A DNA stretch of 18,107 bases from Hyphomicrobiales bacterium (GTDB lineage: Bacteria; Pseudomonadota; Alphaproteobacteria; Rhizobiales; Xanthobacteraceae). The translations under genes and the position numbers were made by a program. Position 1 is the first letter of the stretch, and each line of letters starts with the position of its first letter. Below are positions 7,947 through 15,960 of the stretch, piece by piece. Below the pieces are notes generated by a model that saw only the letters and a program-made list of their open reading frames with translations, ran no database searches and was not told the DNA's origin. Where the stretch lies: NCBI GenBank assembly GCA_021730825.1, contig JAKFYO010000088.1:1-18107 (forward strand). Reading direction: 5' to 3'.

Positions 7947-8705
7947 TTATCCGCGCCCGACGAACGGCATCTTCGTCGCCATCACGTTCATGAAAAGAAC
8001 GTTCGCGTCGAGCGGCAGCGAGGCGATGTAAACGATCGCGTTCGCGATGTGCTCGACCGCGACCCGCGGCTCGACTTTGGTCGTGCCGTCCGGCTGCAAG
8101 ACGCCGTTTGCCATGCGCTCGGTCATCGGAGTTACGGCGTTGCCAATGTCGATCTGGCTGCAAGCGATGTCGTAAGCGCGGCCGTCGAGCGCGGTGGCGC
8201 GCGTGAGGCCGGAGACTGCGTGTTTCGTCGAAGTATAAGGCGATGAGAAAGGGCGGGGTGCGTAAGCCGAGATCGAGCCGTTGTTGATGATGCGGCCGCC
8301 GCGCGGCGACTGATCCTTCATGATCTTGAAGGCTTCCTGCGTGCAGACGAACGGGCCGGTGAGGTTTGCGGCAACGGTCGCGTTCCAGTCTTCCAGCTTG
8401 ATGTCTTCGAGCGGTACCGGCGGCGTGCCGCGGCCCGCGTTGTTAAAGATCACATCGAGACGGCCGAATTTTTCTTTTGTTTTGGCGAACAGCGCTTTGA
8501 CCTGCTGCGGATCGCCGACGTCGGTCGGCACCACGAGACACTCAGCGCCTGCCGCGGTGATTTCCTTTGCGACTTCGTCGAGCGCACTCTTGGTGCGGCT
8601 TGCGATCACAAGGTTGAAGCCCGCTTTCGCCAGCGCTACCGCCGATGCGCGTCCGATGCCCGAGCCTGCGCCAGTTACCAATGCAATTTTGCGCGAAGAA
8701 GCCAT
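7947..8705 (-). CDS. short-chain dehydrogenase/reductase (SDR) family oxidoreductase
   Basis: A cytoplasmic NAD(P)-dependent oxidoreductase of 252 residues, classical SDR. The cofactor glycine motif TGAGSGIG lies at 11-18, NNAG at 88-91, the structural Asn at N114, and the catalytic serine, tyrosine and lysine at about S144 or S146, Y157 and K161 (YTSTK). SRTKS after the second strand (36-40) puts an Arg where NADPH-preferring members often have one. ATG at 8705 follows GGGAG by 9 bases. It lies 33 bases after the Anbu gene and 100 bases before the ABC operon, so it may be the last gene of the Anbu transcript. Substrate not identifiable. Confidence 0.93.
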   Translation of the reverse strand: MASSRKIALVTGAGSGIGRASAVALAKAGFNLVIASRTKSALDEVAKEITAAGAECLVVPTDVGDPQQVKALFAKTKEKFGRLDVIFNNAGRGTPPVPLEDIKLEDWNATVAANLTGPFVCTQEAFKIMKDQSPRGGRIINNGSISAYAPRPFSSPYTSTKHAVSGLTRATALDGRAYDIACSQIDIGNAVTPMTERMANGVLQPDGTTKVEPRVAVEHIANAIVYIASLPLDANVLFMNVMATKMPFVGRG

Positions 8706-8738
8706 TCGCCTTCACTCCCTGAGATTCTGTTTTCGTGA

Positions 8739-9620
8739 TTATCGTTTCGGTTTCTGCTGCTGCAGAACTTTGGACATCGGCTGCCCCGCGGTCAATTGCG
8801 CGCTTGCAGCATTGGCGTGCGCGCCGGTGCGCGGCAGCACCGTGTCGATCGCTTCCGGGATCGACATTTGCTCGACAGGCCGCGTCGCATAAGGCGGGCG
8901 TGGGATAGCGATATGCGCCGCGCGCAGTGCTGCCGACCAGCGCTCGCGCAGATCGGTGAAGTACGGCTCGCCCGGCATAATTCGGTAGTTCAATTCGATG
9001 CCGAGTGTGTCGCGGCGGATGACCGCGACGTCGACAGGCAAACCGACCGATAGGTTCGAGCGCATGGTCGAATCCATCGAGATCAGTCCGATCTTCAATG
9101 CATCATAAAGATCGGTCTCGTAGTTCACCGCGCGGTCGAGGATCGGCTTGCCGTATTTGTGCTCGCCGATTTGCAGGTAAGGCGTGTCGGTCGTGCACTC
9201 GATGAAGTTGCCGGCGGCATAGACCATAAAGAGACGCAGCCGTCTGCCTTCGACCTGACCGCCGAACAGGAAGGAGACATCGAAGTTGATCTCGGTGTCT
9301 TCCATGAATTTCGCGTCGCTCTCGTAGACCATGCGTACCGCGCGGCCGACGCGTTGCGCGGCCTGAAACATGGTGGGAGCGTCGGTGAGCCGTTCGCGTT
9401 CGCCGGTTTCGGGATTTTCGATGCCTTCGGAGAGCAGGCTCACGACCGTCTGCGAAACCGACAGGTTGCCCGCGGAGGCGAGCGCCATCACGCGCTTACC
9501 CGGCTCCTCGAAGAGATGGAGTTTGCGGAAGGTGGAGATGTTGTCGAGACCCGCGTTGGTGCGCGTGTCGCCGATCATCACGATCCCGTCGCGAACGAGG
9601 ATGCCGCAGCAATAGGTCAT
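8739..9620 (-). CDS. Anbu-type proteasome-like protease
   Basis: An N-terminal-nucleophile hydrolase of the proteasome/HslV superfamily, the Anbu (ancestral beta subunit) lineage; 293 residues, cytoplasmic. After removal of Met the N-terminus would be TYCCGILVRDG with Thr as nucleophile. GDTRTNAG (17-24) gives the acidic partner (D18) and FRKLH (31-35) the lysine. I chose ATG at 9620 because the motif must start the protein; the open frame runs further upstream only as overlap with the transglutaminase end. The last 50 or so residues (from about 240) are a Pro/Ala/Gln-rich extension ending QQQKPKR, longer than the usual Anbu length as I recall it. The neighbours (transglutaminase, alpha-E, ATP-grasp) are the classic Anbu cluster. 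Substrates are not known. Confidence 0.93.
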   Translation of the reverse strand: MTYCCGILVRDGIVMIGDTRTNAGLDNISTFRKLHLFEEPGKRVMALASAGNLSVSQTVVSLLSEGIENPETGERERLTDAPTMFQAAQRVGRAVRMVYESDAKFMEDTEINFDVSFLFGGQVEGRRLRLFMVYAAGNFIECTTDTPYLQIGEHKYGKPILDRAVNYETDLYDALKIGLISMDSTMRSNLSVGLPVDVAVIRRDTLGIELNYRIMPGEPYFTDLRERWSAALRAAHIAIPRPPYATRPVEQMSIPEAIDTVLPRTGAHANAASAQLTAGQPMSKVLQQQKPKR

Positions 9621-9706
9621 CGACTCAAGAGCTTCCCAAGTACCGGGGGCGGAGTATGCCCGACTGCTGCAACGCGGCAAGCGGGGGTTGGCTGCAGGCT
9701 TAAGAG

Positions 9707-10534
9707 CTACTGTTGGGACTGCCGGCTCGCCTGATCCACGGTCACTTTCACGGCCATAGCTTCGCCCTGGCCGCCATAGCGCGTGCCCCGGACCGGGGCG
9801 GCGGCCAGATAATCCAGCCCGGTCGCGATCCGGACATGGGCTTCGGTCGCGCAAATGCCGTTCGCAGGGTCGAAAGCGATCCAGCCAAGATCGGGCAGGA
9901 AGGCCTCGGTCCAGGCATGGCCGGACTCCATATCCACGATGCCGTCGCCGCGCAGGAAATAGCCGCCGACATAACGCGCAGGAATTTTCAGGTGGCGCGC
10001 GGCCGAGCAGAAAATATGCGCGTAGTCCTGACAGACGCCGTGCTTGTTCGCGAAAGCCTGTTGCGCGGTGGTGGAGGGCACGGTGGCATTCACGTCGAAT
10101 TTGAAGTTCGCGTAAATCGCCTGTTGCAGCGCGTGCAAGGTTTCGAGTGCGGGGCGCTTGCCACCATCGCCGATTTCGCCGGCCCAGTCCGTGATCGCGG
10201 CATTGGGCATCGTGAGATCGGTCTGGCGCAGATAGAAAGATGGCGGGAATTTTTCGCGCGTGCCGCGAACGATGCCGTGCGTATCCTGCGTTTCGACTTC
10301 GCCTGCGACGCGGACCGCGAGTTCCGAGATCGGGCCGTCAACCGTGAACGTGTGCGTGAGGTTTCCGAACGCATCCTCGCGCGGCTCGACGCGGCAATCC
10401 TCCGACACCTCCACGCGCCAGCGCACGACATATTGTCCGTCGTGATTGCGCGGCATCAGGCGCAGAATCTGGATCGCCTTGGTAGCAGGCGTGTCGTAAC
10501 GATAGACGGTTTCGTGCGCGATCCGGATTCGCAT
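9707..10534 (-). CDS. transglutaminase-like cysteine protease of the Anbu cluster
   Basis: 275 residues, probably cytoplasmic (no signal peptide). An N-terminal beta domain (MRIRIAHETVYRYDTPATKA) typical of bacterial transglutaminase-like proteins precedes a papain-like core. The catalytic cysteine is C168 in HGVCQDYAH, the histidine H206 in GHAWTEAF and the aspartate D222 in AFDPANG. Bacterial members are thought to act mainly as peptidases or amidases rather than cross-linkers. In this cluster it may cut or process a peptide made by the ATP-grasp protein, which is inference. ATG at 10534; the gene is separated from alpha-E by a palindromic repeat and from Anbu by 86 bases. Confidence 0.94.
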   Translation of the reverse strand: MRIRIAHETVYRYDTPATKAIQILRLMPRNHDGQYVVRWRVEVSEDCRVEPREDAFGNLTHTFTVDGPISELAVRVAGEVETQDTHGIVRGTREKFPPSFYLRQTDLTMPNAAITDWAGEIGDGGKRPALETLHALQQAIYANFKFDVNATVPSTTAQQAFANKHGVCQDYAHIFCSAARHLKIPARYVGGYFLRGDGIVDMESGHAWTEAFLPDLGWIAFDPANGICATEAHVRIATGLDYLAAAPVRGTRYGGQGEAMAVKVTVDQASRQSQQ

Positions 10535-10543
10535 TTCATTCCC

Positions 10544-10636
10544 TCGTCATGGCCGGGCTTGTCCCGGCCATCCACGCCTTACTTGCATTGACTGTCGTCA
10601 AGACGCGGATGCCCGCCACAAGGGCGGGCATGACGA
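10544..10636. repeat. composite palindromic (REP/BIME-like) element
   Basis: Two hairpins: ATGGCCGGG-CTTGT-CCCGGCCAT (10549-10571) and ATGCCCGCC-ACAAG-GGCGGGCAT (10609-10631), both with 9-bp perfect arms. The unit is bounded by TCGTCATG (10544-10551) and its complement CATGACGA (10629-10636). Read on the plus strand the left half gives SSWPGLSRPST, a peptide I know as a false translation of dispersed repeats in rhizobial genomes. It lies in the gap between the alpha-E and transglutaminase genes. I saw no second copy in this window. Confidence 0.82.
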
Positions 10637-10662
10637 CAAAATAAGTACGCAGGCGCATTTGT

Positions 10663-11604
10663 TCAAATCAAATACTGATCGCCGATCGCGTTACCGACGC
10701 GATTGTTCTCGATCAGGAATTGCGTGATGAATTCGTGCAGGCCGGACTGGAAGATGTCTTCCATCTTGCCGTTTTCGAGCTTGCTGGTCGTTGCGCGCGC
10801 AAGCCGCTGCGCTTGTCCTTGCCTTCCATAGAATTGGGCGAGATCGTCGAGATAGCGGTTAATGTTCTCGTAGCAGCTTGCGAGCGAACGCGGCATCTGG
10901 CGATTGAGAATAAGCAAATCCGCGACCAGCCACGGCTTCACGCTGTCGCGATAGACCCAGTGATAGCTGGTGCGCGCCGATACCGAGCGCAGAATCGAAG
11001 CCCACTGGAAATAATCGAGCGGGCCGCCGACCTGCGCTTCACGCGGCAACAGCACATGATACTTCACGTCGAGAATGCGCGCGGTGGCATCGGCCCGCTC
11101 AACGAGGAAGCCGAGCCGCGAGAACCAGTACGCGTCGTTGCGTAACATCGTGCGGAACGAAGTGCCGTCGAAGCGCACCGAAGTTTCCATGACGAAGTTC
11201 AGAAAGCGGGTGAATTCCTCGCGCGTGATGCGCTTCGGGTCGTAGCGATGCAATTCGTGCCACGCCGAGTTAATCGCGTCCCACATTTCTCCGGTGAGCG
11301 CGGTGCGGACCGAGCGCGCGTTGGTGCGGGCAATCTCGAGGCAGTTTCGGATCGAAGCCGGATTGTCAGGCGAGAACGCGAGCCATTCGGTGACCGTGCG
11401 CTCGTTTGCTTCTTTGTAATTTTCACCGAAGGAAATGACCGAGCCCGCGGTCGCGATCGCGGATTCCCATTCGTTGGTATCGCTGCCATAGCCTTGCGGC
11501 AGCGCGGAGAGGCGATAGGTGGCGTCCAGAATGCGCGCGAGGCATTCCGCGCGTTCCACATAACGCGAGAGCCAATAGAGGTTGCTTGCGGTGCGTGAAA
11601 GCAT
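10663..11604 (-). CDS. alpha-E domain-containing protein (COG2307 type)
   Basis: 313 residues, all-helical and soluble. It begins MLSRTASNLYWLSRYVERAE, the signature of the alpha-E family found beside circularly permuted ATP-grasp proteins. An internal repeat is visible: YWLSRYVERAECLARILD (10-27) recurs as YWFSRLGFLVERADATARILD (159-179), which suggests that two helical halves pack together. No catalytic motif is apparent. The family is predicted (Aravind group, ATP-grasp amidoligase survey) to support peptide-like bond formation by its partner. ATG at 11604 comes one base after the ATP-grasp stop (TGA-C-ATG), so the two are translationally coupled. Confidence 0.93.
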   Translation of the reverse strand: MLSRTASNLYWLSRYVERAECLARILDATYRLSALPQGYGSDTNEWESAIATAGSVISFGENYKEANERTVTEWLAFSPDNPASIRNCLEIARTNARSVRTALTGEMWDAINSAWHELHRYDPKRITREEFTRFLNFVMETSVRFDGTSFRTMLRNDAYWFSRLGFLVERADATARILDVKYHVLLPREAQVGGPLDYFQWASILRSVSARTSYHWVYRDSVKPWLVADLLILNRQMPRSLASCYENINRYLDDLAQFYGRQGQAQRLARATTSKLENGKMEDIFQSGLHEFITQFLIENNRVGNAIGDQYLI

Positions 11605-11605
11605 G

Positions 11606-13066
11606 TCAGCGATCCAGCACCCAGGTGTCTTTCGTGCCGCCGCCTTGCGACGAGTTCACGACCAGCGAACCTTTCGAGAGCGCCACGCGCGTCAGTCCGC
11701 CCGGCACGATGCGAACCTTGTCGCGGCCGGTGAGCACGAAGGGACGTAAGTCCACGTGACGCGGAGCGATGCCTTCCTCGACGAAGGTGGGGCAGGTGGA
11801 GAGCGCCAATGTCGGTTGTGCGATGAAGCCTTCAGGCGACGCTTTCACTTTCGCGGCAAAGTTCTCGATCGTTTTCTTGTCGGCGGCGGGACCGATCAGC
11901 ATGCCGTAGCCGCCCGAGCCGTGCACTTCTTTCACGACGAGCTTGTCGATATTCTCAAGCACATATTTCAACTGGTCAGGCTCGCGGCAGCGATAGGTCT
12001 CGACATTCTTCAAAATCGGCTCTTCGCCGAGATAGAATTTGATGATGTCCGGCATGTAGCTATAAACGGCCTTGTCGTCGGCGATGCCGGTGCCGGGTGC
12101 GTTTGCGAGCGTGACGTTGCCGGCCTGATAGACCGACATCAATCCCGGTACGCCGAGCATCGTGTCCGGGCGGAAGGCGAGCGGGTCGATGAAGTCGTCG
12201 TCGACGCGGCGATAGATGACATCCACGCGCTTCGGACCTTCTGTCGTGCGCATGTAGAGCATGTCGCCTTTGACGAACATGTCGCGGCCTTCGACCAGCT
12301 CGCAACCGAGCTTGTCCGCGAGAAAGGAGTGCTCGTAGTAAGCCGAGTTGTAGATGCCGGGCGTCATCAGCACGACAGTCGGCTCGCCGGATGATGTAAC
12401 CGGCGCGGTCGACTTCAGCGTTGCGAGCAGATCGTCCGCATAATTTTCGACCGGAGCGACCGGGTGGTCGATGAATAGCTCCGGAAACAGTCGCAGCATG
12501 ATCTCGCGATTTTCCAGCATGTAGGACACGCCGGAAGGCACGCGCGCGTTGTCTTCGAGTACATAGAAGTTATCGGGATCGACACGTACGACATCGATGC
12601 CCGCGATCATGACGTAGATATTGTGAGGGACGGCTTGGCCGTTCATCTCGGGACGAAACACCGGATTTCCGAAGATGAGTTCTTCGGGAATGATTCCCGC
12701 CCGCAGGATTTCGCGTTTGTTGTAGGCGTCATGCAGATAGGCGTTCAGCGCTTTAACGCGCTGCTCAAGCCCGCGCGAAAGTTTCTGCCATTCGCCGCGG
12801 TTCAGGATGCGCGGAATGATATCGAAGGGGATAAGCCGCTCGGTCGAAGCCGCTTCGCCATAAACCGCGAAGGTGATGCCGATGCGGCGGAAGATGAACT
12901 CCGCTTCCTTGCGGCGGTAGTCGAGAACATCTTTCGGAACGTTGTCGAGCCAATGCGCGAGTTGCTGATAAGCAGGGCGCACCGAGCCGTCGGGCGCACG
13001 CATCTCGTCGAAAAAGGAAGGGCTACGCGATGACAATTCCGGCTCCGGTCTTCTGCCCGCAATCAT
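11606..13066 (-). CDS. circularly permuted type 2 ATP-grasp protein (COG2308 type)
   Basis: 486 residues, cytoplasmic, an ATP-dependent ligase fold predicted to join an amine to a carboxylate as in glutathionylspermidine synthase. Family blocks: GIDVVRVDPDNFYVLEDNAR (156-175) with VPSGVSYMLENRE, the metal and nucleotide part; LVVKEVHGSGGYGMLIGP (376-393), the glycine-rich loop; DLRPFVL (439-445); and NSSQGGGTKDTWVL (471-484). It is the first gene of the Anbu cluster and is coupled to alpha-E by a one-base gap. ATG at 13066 has only a weak ribosome site (AGG), and the next ATG (residue 22) is no better. The actual substrates of this group are not known. Confidence 0.94.
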   Translation of the reverse strand: MIAGRRPEPELSSRSPSFFDEMRAPDGSVRPAYQQLAHWLDNVPKDVLDYRRKEAEFIFRRIGITFAVYGEAASTERLIPFDIIPRILNRGEWQKLSRGLEQRVKALNAYLHDAYNKREILRAGIIPEELIFGNPVFRPEMNGQAVPHNIYVMIAGIDVVRVDPDNFYVLEDNARVPSGVSYMLENREIMLRLFPELFIDHPVAPVENYADDLLATLKSTAPVTSSGEPTVVLMTPGIYNSAYYEHSFLADKLGCELVEGRDMFVKGDMLYMRTTEGPKRVDVIYRRVDDDFIDPLAFRPDTMLGVPGLMSVYQAGNVTLANAPGTGIADDKAVYSYMPDIIKFYLGEEPILKNVETYRCREPDQLKYVLENIDKLVVKEVHGSGGYGMLIGPAADKKTIENFAAKVKASPEGFIAQPTLALSTCPTFVEEGIAPRHVDLRPFVLTGRDKVRIVPGGLTRVALSKGSLVVNSSQGGGTKDTWVLDR

Positions 13067-13106
13067 GCCAGCCTATTGGCTCTGGCGCAAAAGGCGGCAG
13101 CGCTTA

Positions 13107-13137
13107 CGCGTTAGGCAACGCGCTTAAGGATTAAGCG
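13107..13137. repeat. overlapping small inverted repeats before the ATP-grasp gene
   Basis: CGCGTT-AGGC-AACGCG (13107-13122) is followed at once by CGCTTAA-GGA-TTAAGCG (13121-13137). They lie in the 87-base gap between the feruloyl-CoA synthase stop and the Anbu cluster. They could be a weak terminator for the first or an operator for the second; no T-run follows on the minus strand. No clear promoter pair was found here. Confidence 0.5.
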
Positions 13138-13153
13138 TTCCGGGGAGGCGGCG

Positions 13154-15001
13154 TTAAAGTGCGACAATCACCGATGCGTCGGGTTTGGCCGCGAACAGCC
13201 GGTCAACTTCCGAGGAGCGCCGCTCCATCGCCGCGCGCTGATTGATATAGCCTTTGTCGGTGATTTCGTTCGCGTCGATCGAGGGTGCGTCGGGCAGCAG
13301 GATTGCTCTCGCTATTTTGGTCGAAAGACCCGACTGCGAGGCGTTCCATTTTTTAAGCGCTGCTGCGAGGTGCTCCACCACTTTCGCGTGCTTTGAAAGC
13401 TCGGAGAGTGGCGTCGTGGCCTCGACCCCCGCGATCTTCGCGGCACCCGCTGCATTCAGCCAGCAGAGCACGCCAATGTTCTCGCGGCCTTCGCCGCAGA
13501 TCACTATGTCCTGCACGACAGGCGAACACGCTGCGATTGCCGCGACGCGAAGCGTGCCGACCTGCACCCAGGTGCCGCTGGTCAGTTTGAAGTCTTCGGC
13601 GAGCCGGCCGTCGAAGATGAGACCCTTATTCGGATCGTTCGGATCGGCGAAGCGCACGGCGTCACCCGATTTATAGAATCCTTCCTCGTCGAAGTTCGCT
13701 TTCGTCTGATCCTCGCGTTTCCAGTAACCCTGCTGCGTGACGTTCGGCCCGCGCACGCGGATTTCGAGTTTGTTGCCGGAGGGCACGAGCTTGGTGTCAA
13801 CGCCGAGACACGGCACGCCGATCGCGCCGGGACCGTCCGCAAAAAAATGCTGCATTAAGGAAAGCGGCGAGGTTTCGGTGGTGCCCCAGGCCGTCGTCAT
13901 CGGCACGCGCGTTCCGGTGGATTTGATCGCGAGATTTTCGAGCCGTTCCCAGAGATCTTTCGGCAGCGACGCGCCGGCATAGAAAATCATTTGCAGGCGA
14001 GCGAAGAATTTCTTCGCAAGCGCTTCGTCGCGCTCAAGATGCGGCAGGATCGCCGAGTAACCGGCAGGGACGTTGAAATAGGTCGTCGGCGAAACTTCAG
14101 TAATGTTCTTCACCGTGATTTCGGCAAGACCCGGCGCGGGTTTGCCGCCGTCGATATACATCGTGCCGGCGAGACGCTGCGCGAGATTGAAGCAGAAGCT
14201 GCCGCCGAAGGTGTGGTTCCACGGCAGCCAGTCGCAAAGCACGAGCGGCGTTTCTTCCAGATAGGGCCATGCGCCGACAATCATCTCCTGATTGGCGGTG
14301 AGCATTCCGTGCGTCGAGATCACGGCCTTCGGCAAATTCGTCGAACCGGAAGTGAAGAGAAATTTCGCAATCGTATCTTTGGTGATCGCGCTGACCGCTT
14401 TTTCGAGCGCGGCGGAGGGCTTCGTCTGCGCGAGCTGATCGAACAACGTGACGTTCGGAAGGTTCGCGGAATTCTTGCTCGCGACGATCTCGGCATTCTT
14501 TCCCGCAATCGCGAGCGCCTTCGCGAAGGGTCCGGTGTCGGCTGCGTAAACAAGGCCGGGGTTCAGCAATTCGGTGATGTATTTGATCTTCGCGAGATCG
14601 GAGCTTTGCAGCGAGTAGGCGACCGAGATCGGCGCCACCGGAATGCCCGCGTGTTCGCATGCGAGTGTGAGCAGCCCATGATCGACGGCATTGCCTGAAA
14701 GAATGACGACAGGCCGCTCGGCGGAAAGTCCGCGCTCAAGAAGTGCCGCCGCGACACCATCAACGTTTTTGCGCGCCTGCTCATAGGTAACTTTGCGCCA
14801 GTCGCCGCCCGTGCGTTCGGCGAGGTAAAGCTGGGCGGGCGCTTTTTCGACGGCGCGGCGAAAGAGTGCGGCAAGCGAGGGATTGTATGCGGGCAGTTTT
14901 GCGCGCGAGCGCAGGAGAATGCTGCCGTCGGCGGCATCCGTGCGATCGACTGCGACCGGCGCGAAGTTCACCGCCTTGAACGGCGGTTTGGCGTTCTGCA
15001 T
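13154..15001 (-). CDS. fcs: feruloyl-CoA synthase (AMP-forming acyl-CoA ligase)
   Basis: Activates ferulate or related hydroxycinnamates to their CoA thioesters via an acyl-AMP, the entry step of side-chain removal to vanillin and protocatechuate; cytoplasmic. About 615 residues. Motifs (numbered from TTG at 15007): P-loop FTSGSTNLPKAV (218-229), DWLPWNHTFGG (259-269), TTAWGTTETSP (371-381), YKSGD (445-449), FDGR (465-468) and the catalytic lysine in EITDKGYINQ (K585). The pattern DFKLTSGTWVQVGTLR after FDGRLAE is characteristic of feruloyl-CoA synthases. The start is ATG 15001 or TTG 15007; GAGGG is closer to ideal distance for TTG (7 bases). The promoter and a palindrome lie upstream. Ligases for other aromatic or fatty acids are less likely. 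Confidence 0.88.
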   Translation of the reverse strand: MQNAKPPFKAVNFAPVAVDRTDAADGSILLRSRAKLPAYNPSLAALFRRAVEKAPAQLYLAERTGGDWRKVTYEQARKNVDGVAAALLERGLSAERPVVILSGNAVDHGLLTLACEHAGIPVAPISVAYSLQSSDLAKIKYITELLNPGLVYAADTGPFAKALAIAGKNAEIVASKNSANLPNVTLFDQLAQTKPSAALEKAVSAITKDTIAKFLFTSGSTNLPKAVISTHGMLTANQEMIVGAWPYLEETPLVLCDWLPWNHTFGGSFCFNLAQRLAGTMYIDGGKPAPGLAEITVKNITEVSPTTYFNVPAGYSAILPHLERDEALAKKFFARLQMIFYAGASLPKDLWERLENLAIKSTGTRVPMTTAWGTTETSPLSLMQHFFADGPGAIGVPCLGVDTKLVPSGNKLEIRVRGPNVTQQGYWKREDQTKANFDEEGFYKSGDAVRFADPNDPNKGLIFDGRLAEDFKLTSGTWVQVGTLRVAAIAACSPVVQDIVICGEGRENIGVLCWLNAAGAAKIAGVEATTPLSELSKHAKVVEHLAAALKKWNASQSGLSTKIARAILLPDAPSIDANEITDKGYINQRAAMERRSSEVDRLFAAKPDASVIVAL

Positions 15002-15039
15002 GTTCAAAGCGCTTCCCTCAGGCGATTTTCTTGGCGTTC

Positions 15040-15056
15040 TTTGTATTTTTTACAAA
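15040..15056. promoter_or_regulatory. palindromic operator candidate over the fcs promoter start
   Basis: TTTGTA (15040-15045), TTTTT, TACAAA (15051-15056): perfect 6-bp arms. On the minus strand it overlaps the last bases of the -10 and the predicted transcription start of the feruloyl-CoA synthase gene, the usual place for a repressor. Hydroxycinnamate genes in related bacteria are controlled by MarR-type repressors such as CouR that respond to the CoA thioester; assigning this site to such a protein is inference. Confidence 0.6.
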
Positions 15057-15083
15057 TATCGAGCAGGATAGTTCATGCGTCAA
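15055..15083 (-). promoter_or_regulatory. sigma-70-type promoter of the feruloyl-CoA synthase gene
   Basis: On the minus strand TTGACG (15083-15078), a 17-base spacer, then GATATT (15060-15055): 5 of 6 and 4 of 6 matches to the -35 and -10 consensus at ideal spacing. The transcript would start near 15048, about 45 bases before the start codon. This is the clearest vegetative promoter in the window. Confidence 0.65.
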
Positions 15084-15141
15084 ACCAGACGCCGCCGTCT
15101 TGGAAATATATTTCCGGGCAACTCTCGATAAGAATCAGCGC

Positions 15142-15906
15142 ATGGAAAATCAGGTCACTGCAGCGGTCCTCGTCATCGGCGACGAACTGCTCTCCGGCAG
15201 AACGAAAGACACCAATGTCGGTCACATCGCCGAGACGATGACGAGTATCGGCGTGGACTTACTCGAAGTGCGTTTCGTGCCGGACATCGAGGAAGAAATC
15301 GTGGCCGCGCTGAATGCGCTGCGTAAGCGCTATTCCTATGTGTTCACGACCGGGGGCATCGGGCCGACGCATGACGACATCACTGCGGATGCGGTCGCAA
15401 AAGCCTTCGGTGTCGGCATCGATCACGATCCGCGCGCGGTAGCGCTTCTGAAAGAGCGTTTCACCGACGGCGATTTGAACGAAGCGCGGATGCGCATGGC
15501 GCGCATTCCGGATGGCGCGGAACTGGTCGTCAATCCGGTTTCAAAAGCGCCGGGCTTCTGGATCGGCAACGTGATTACGATGGCGGGCGTGCCTGCGATC
15601 ATGCGCGCGATGCTCGACCACGTCGTGCTGCAACTGAAAACCGGTGCGAAAGTATTGTCCGAGACCATCGACGCGGGCTTGAAGGAAGGCGATGTCGCGA
15701 CCGATCTGCGCGAAATCGCGAAGAACCATCCTGACACCACCATCGGTTCGTACCCCTACATGAACGAGAAGGGCTTCGCGACACGCATCGTCGTGCGCTC
15801 GCGCGATGCAGCTAAACTCGCCGCGGCTAAAGCCGATGTCGAAGCGATGTCACGGCGCATCCTTGCCGAGTTGCAAGCGAAGAAAGCCGCGAAAGCAACG
15901 CCTTAA
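15142..15906 (+). CDS. stand-alone CinA N-terminal (MoCF, molybdopterin-binding) domain protein
   Basis: 254 residues, cytoplasmic. It begins with the CinA/MoeA-type signature AAVLVIGDELLSGRTKDTN (7-25) and holds FTTGGIGPTHDDIT (68-81), the binding loop of the MoaB/Mog fold. Full-length CinA proteins have a further C-terminal nicotinamide-mononucleotide amidase domain; here it is absent, so only the N-terminal part, in some relatives an ADP-ribose or CoA-type pyrophosphatase, remains. The last 15 residues are a Lys/Ala tail (LQAKKAAKATP). I chose ATG at 15142 because the domain begins there, although the ribosome site (AAGA) is weak. It is divergent from feruloyl-CoA synthase and 54 bases before the dioxygenase. 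Often annotated competence/damage-inducible protein A; a competence role is not implied. Confidence 0.92.
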   Translation: MENQVTAAVLVIGDELLSGRTKDTNVGHIAETMTSIGVDLLEVRFVPDIEEEIVAALNALRKRYSYVFTTGGIGPTHDDITADAVAKAFGVGIDHDPRAVALLKERFTDGDLNEARMRMARIPDGAELVVNPVSKAPGFWIGNVITMAGVPAIMRAMLDHVVLQLKTGAKVLSETIDAGLKEGDVATDLREIAKNHPDTTIGSYPYMNEKGFATRIVVRSRDAAKLAAAKADVEAMSRRILAELQAKKAAKATP

Positions 15907-15960
15907 TTTCTCCGGCAATGCTCCACTAGCCTCGGAACATCCGAAACGAGGAGCAAGCCT

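Noticed and set aside
9621..9706. short near-repeat AGCTCTTAAG / AAGCTCTTGAG in the gap between transglutaminase and Anbu
   Set aside because: Too short and imperfect to support a site.
9621..9854. 78-residue N-terminal extension of the Anbu frame
   Set aside because: It overlaps the transglutaminase end and would bury the N-terminal nucleophile; ATG at 9620 gives the expected mature start.
13991..14698. 235-codon plus-strand frame within feruloyl-CoA synthase
   Set aside because: Antisense shadow; the minus strand has the complete ligase motifs.
15031..15141. 37-residue N-terminal extension of the CinA-like frame
   Set aside because: It runs through the fcs promoter region and does not resemble the family; the domain begins at ATG 15142.
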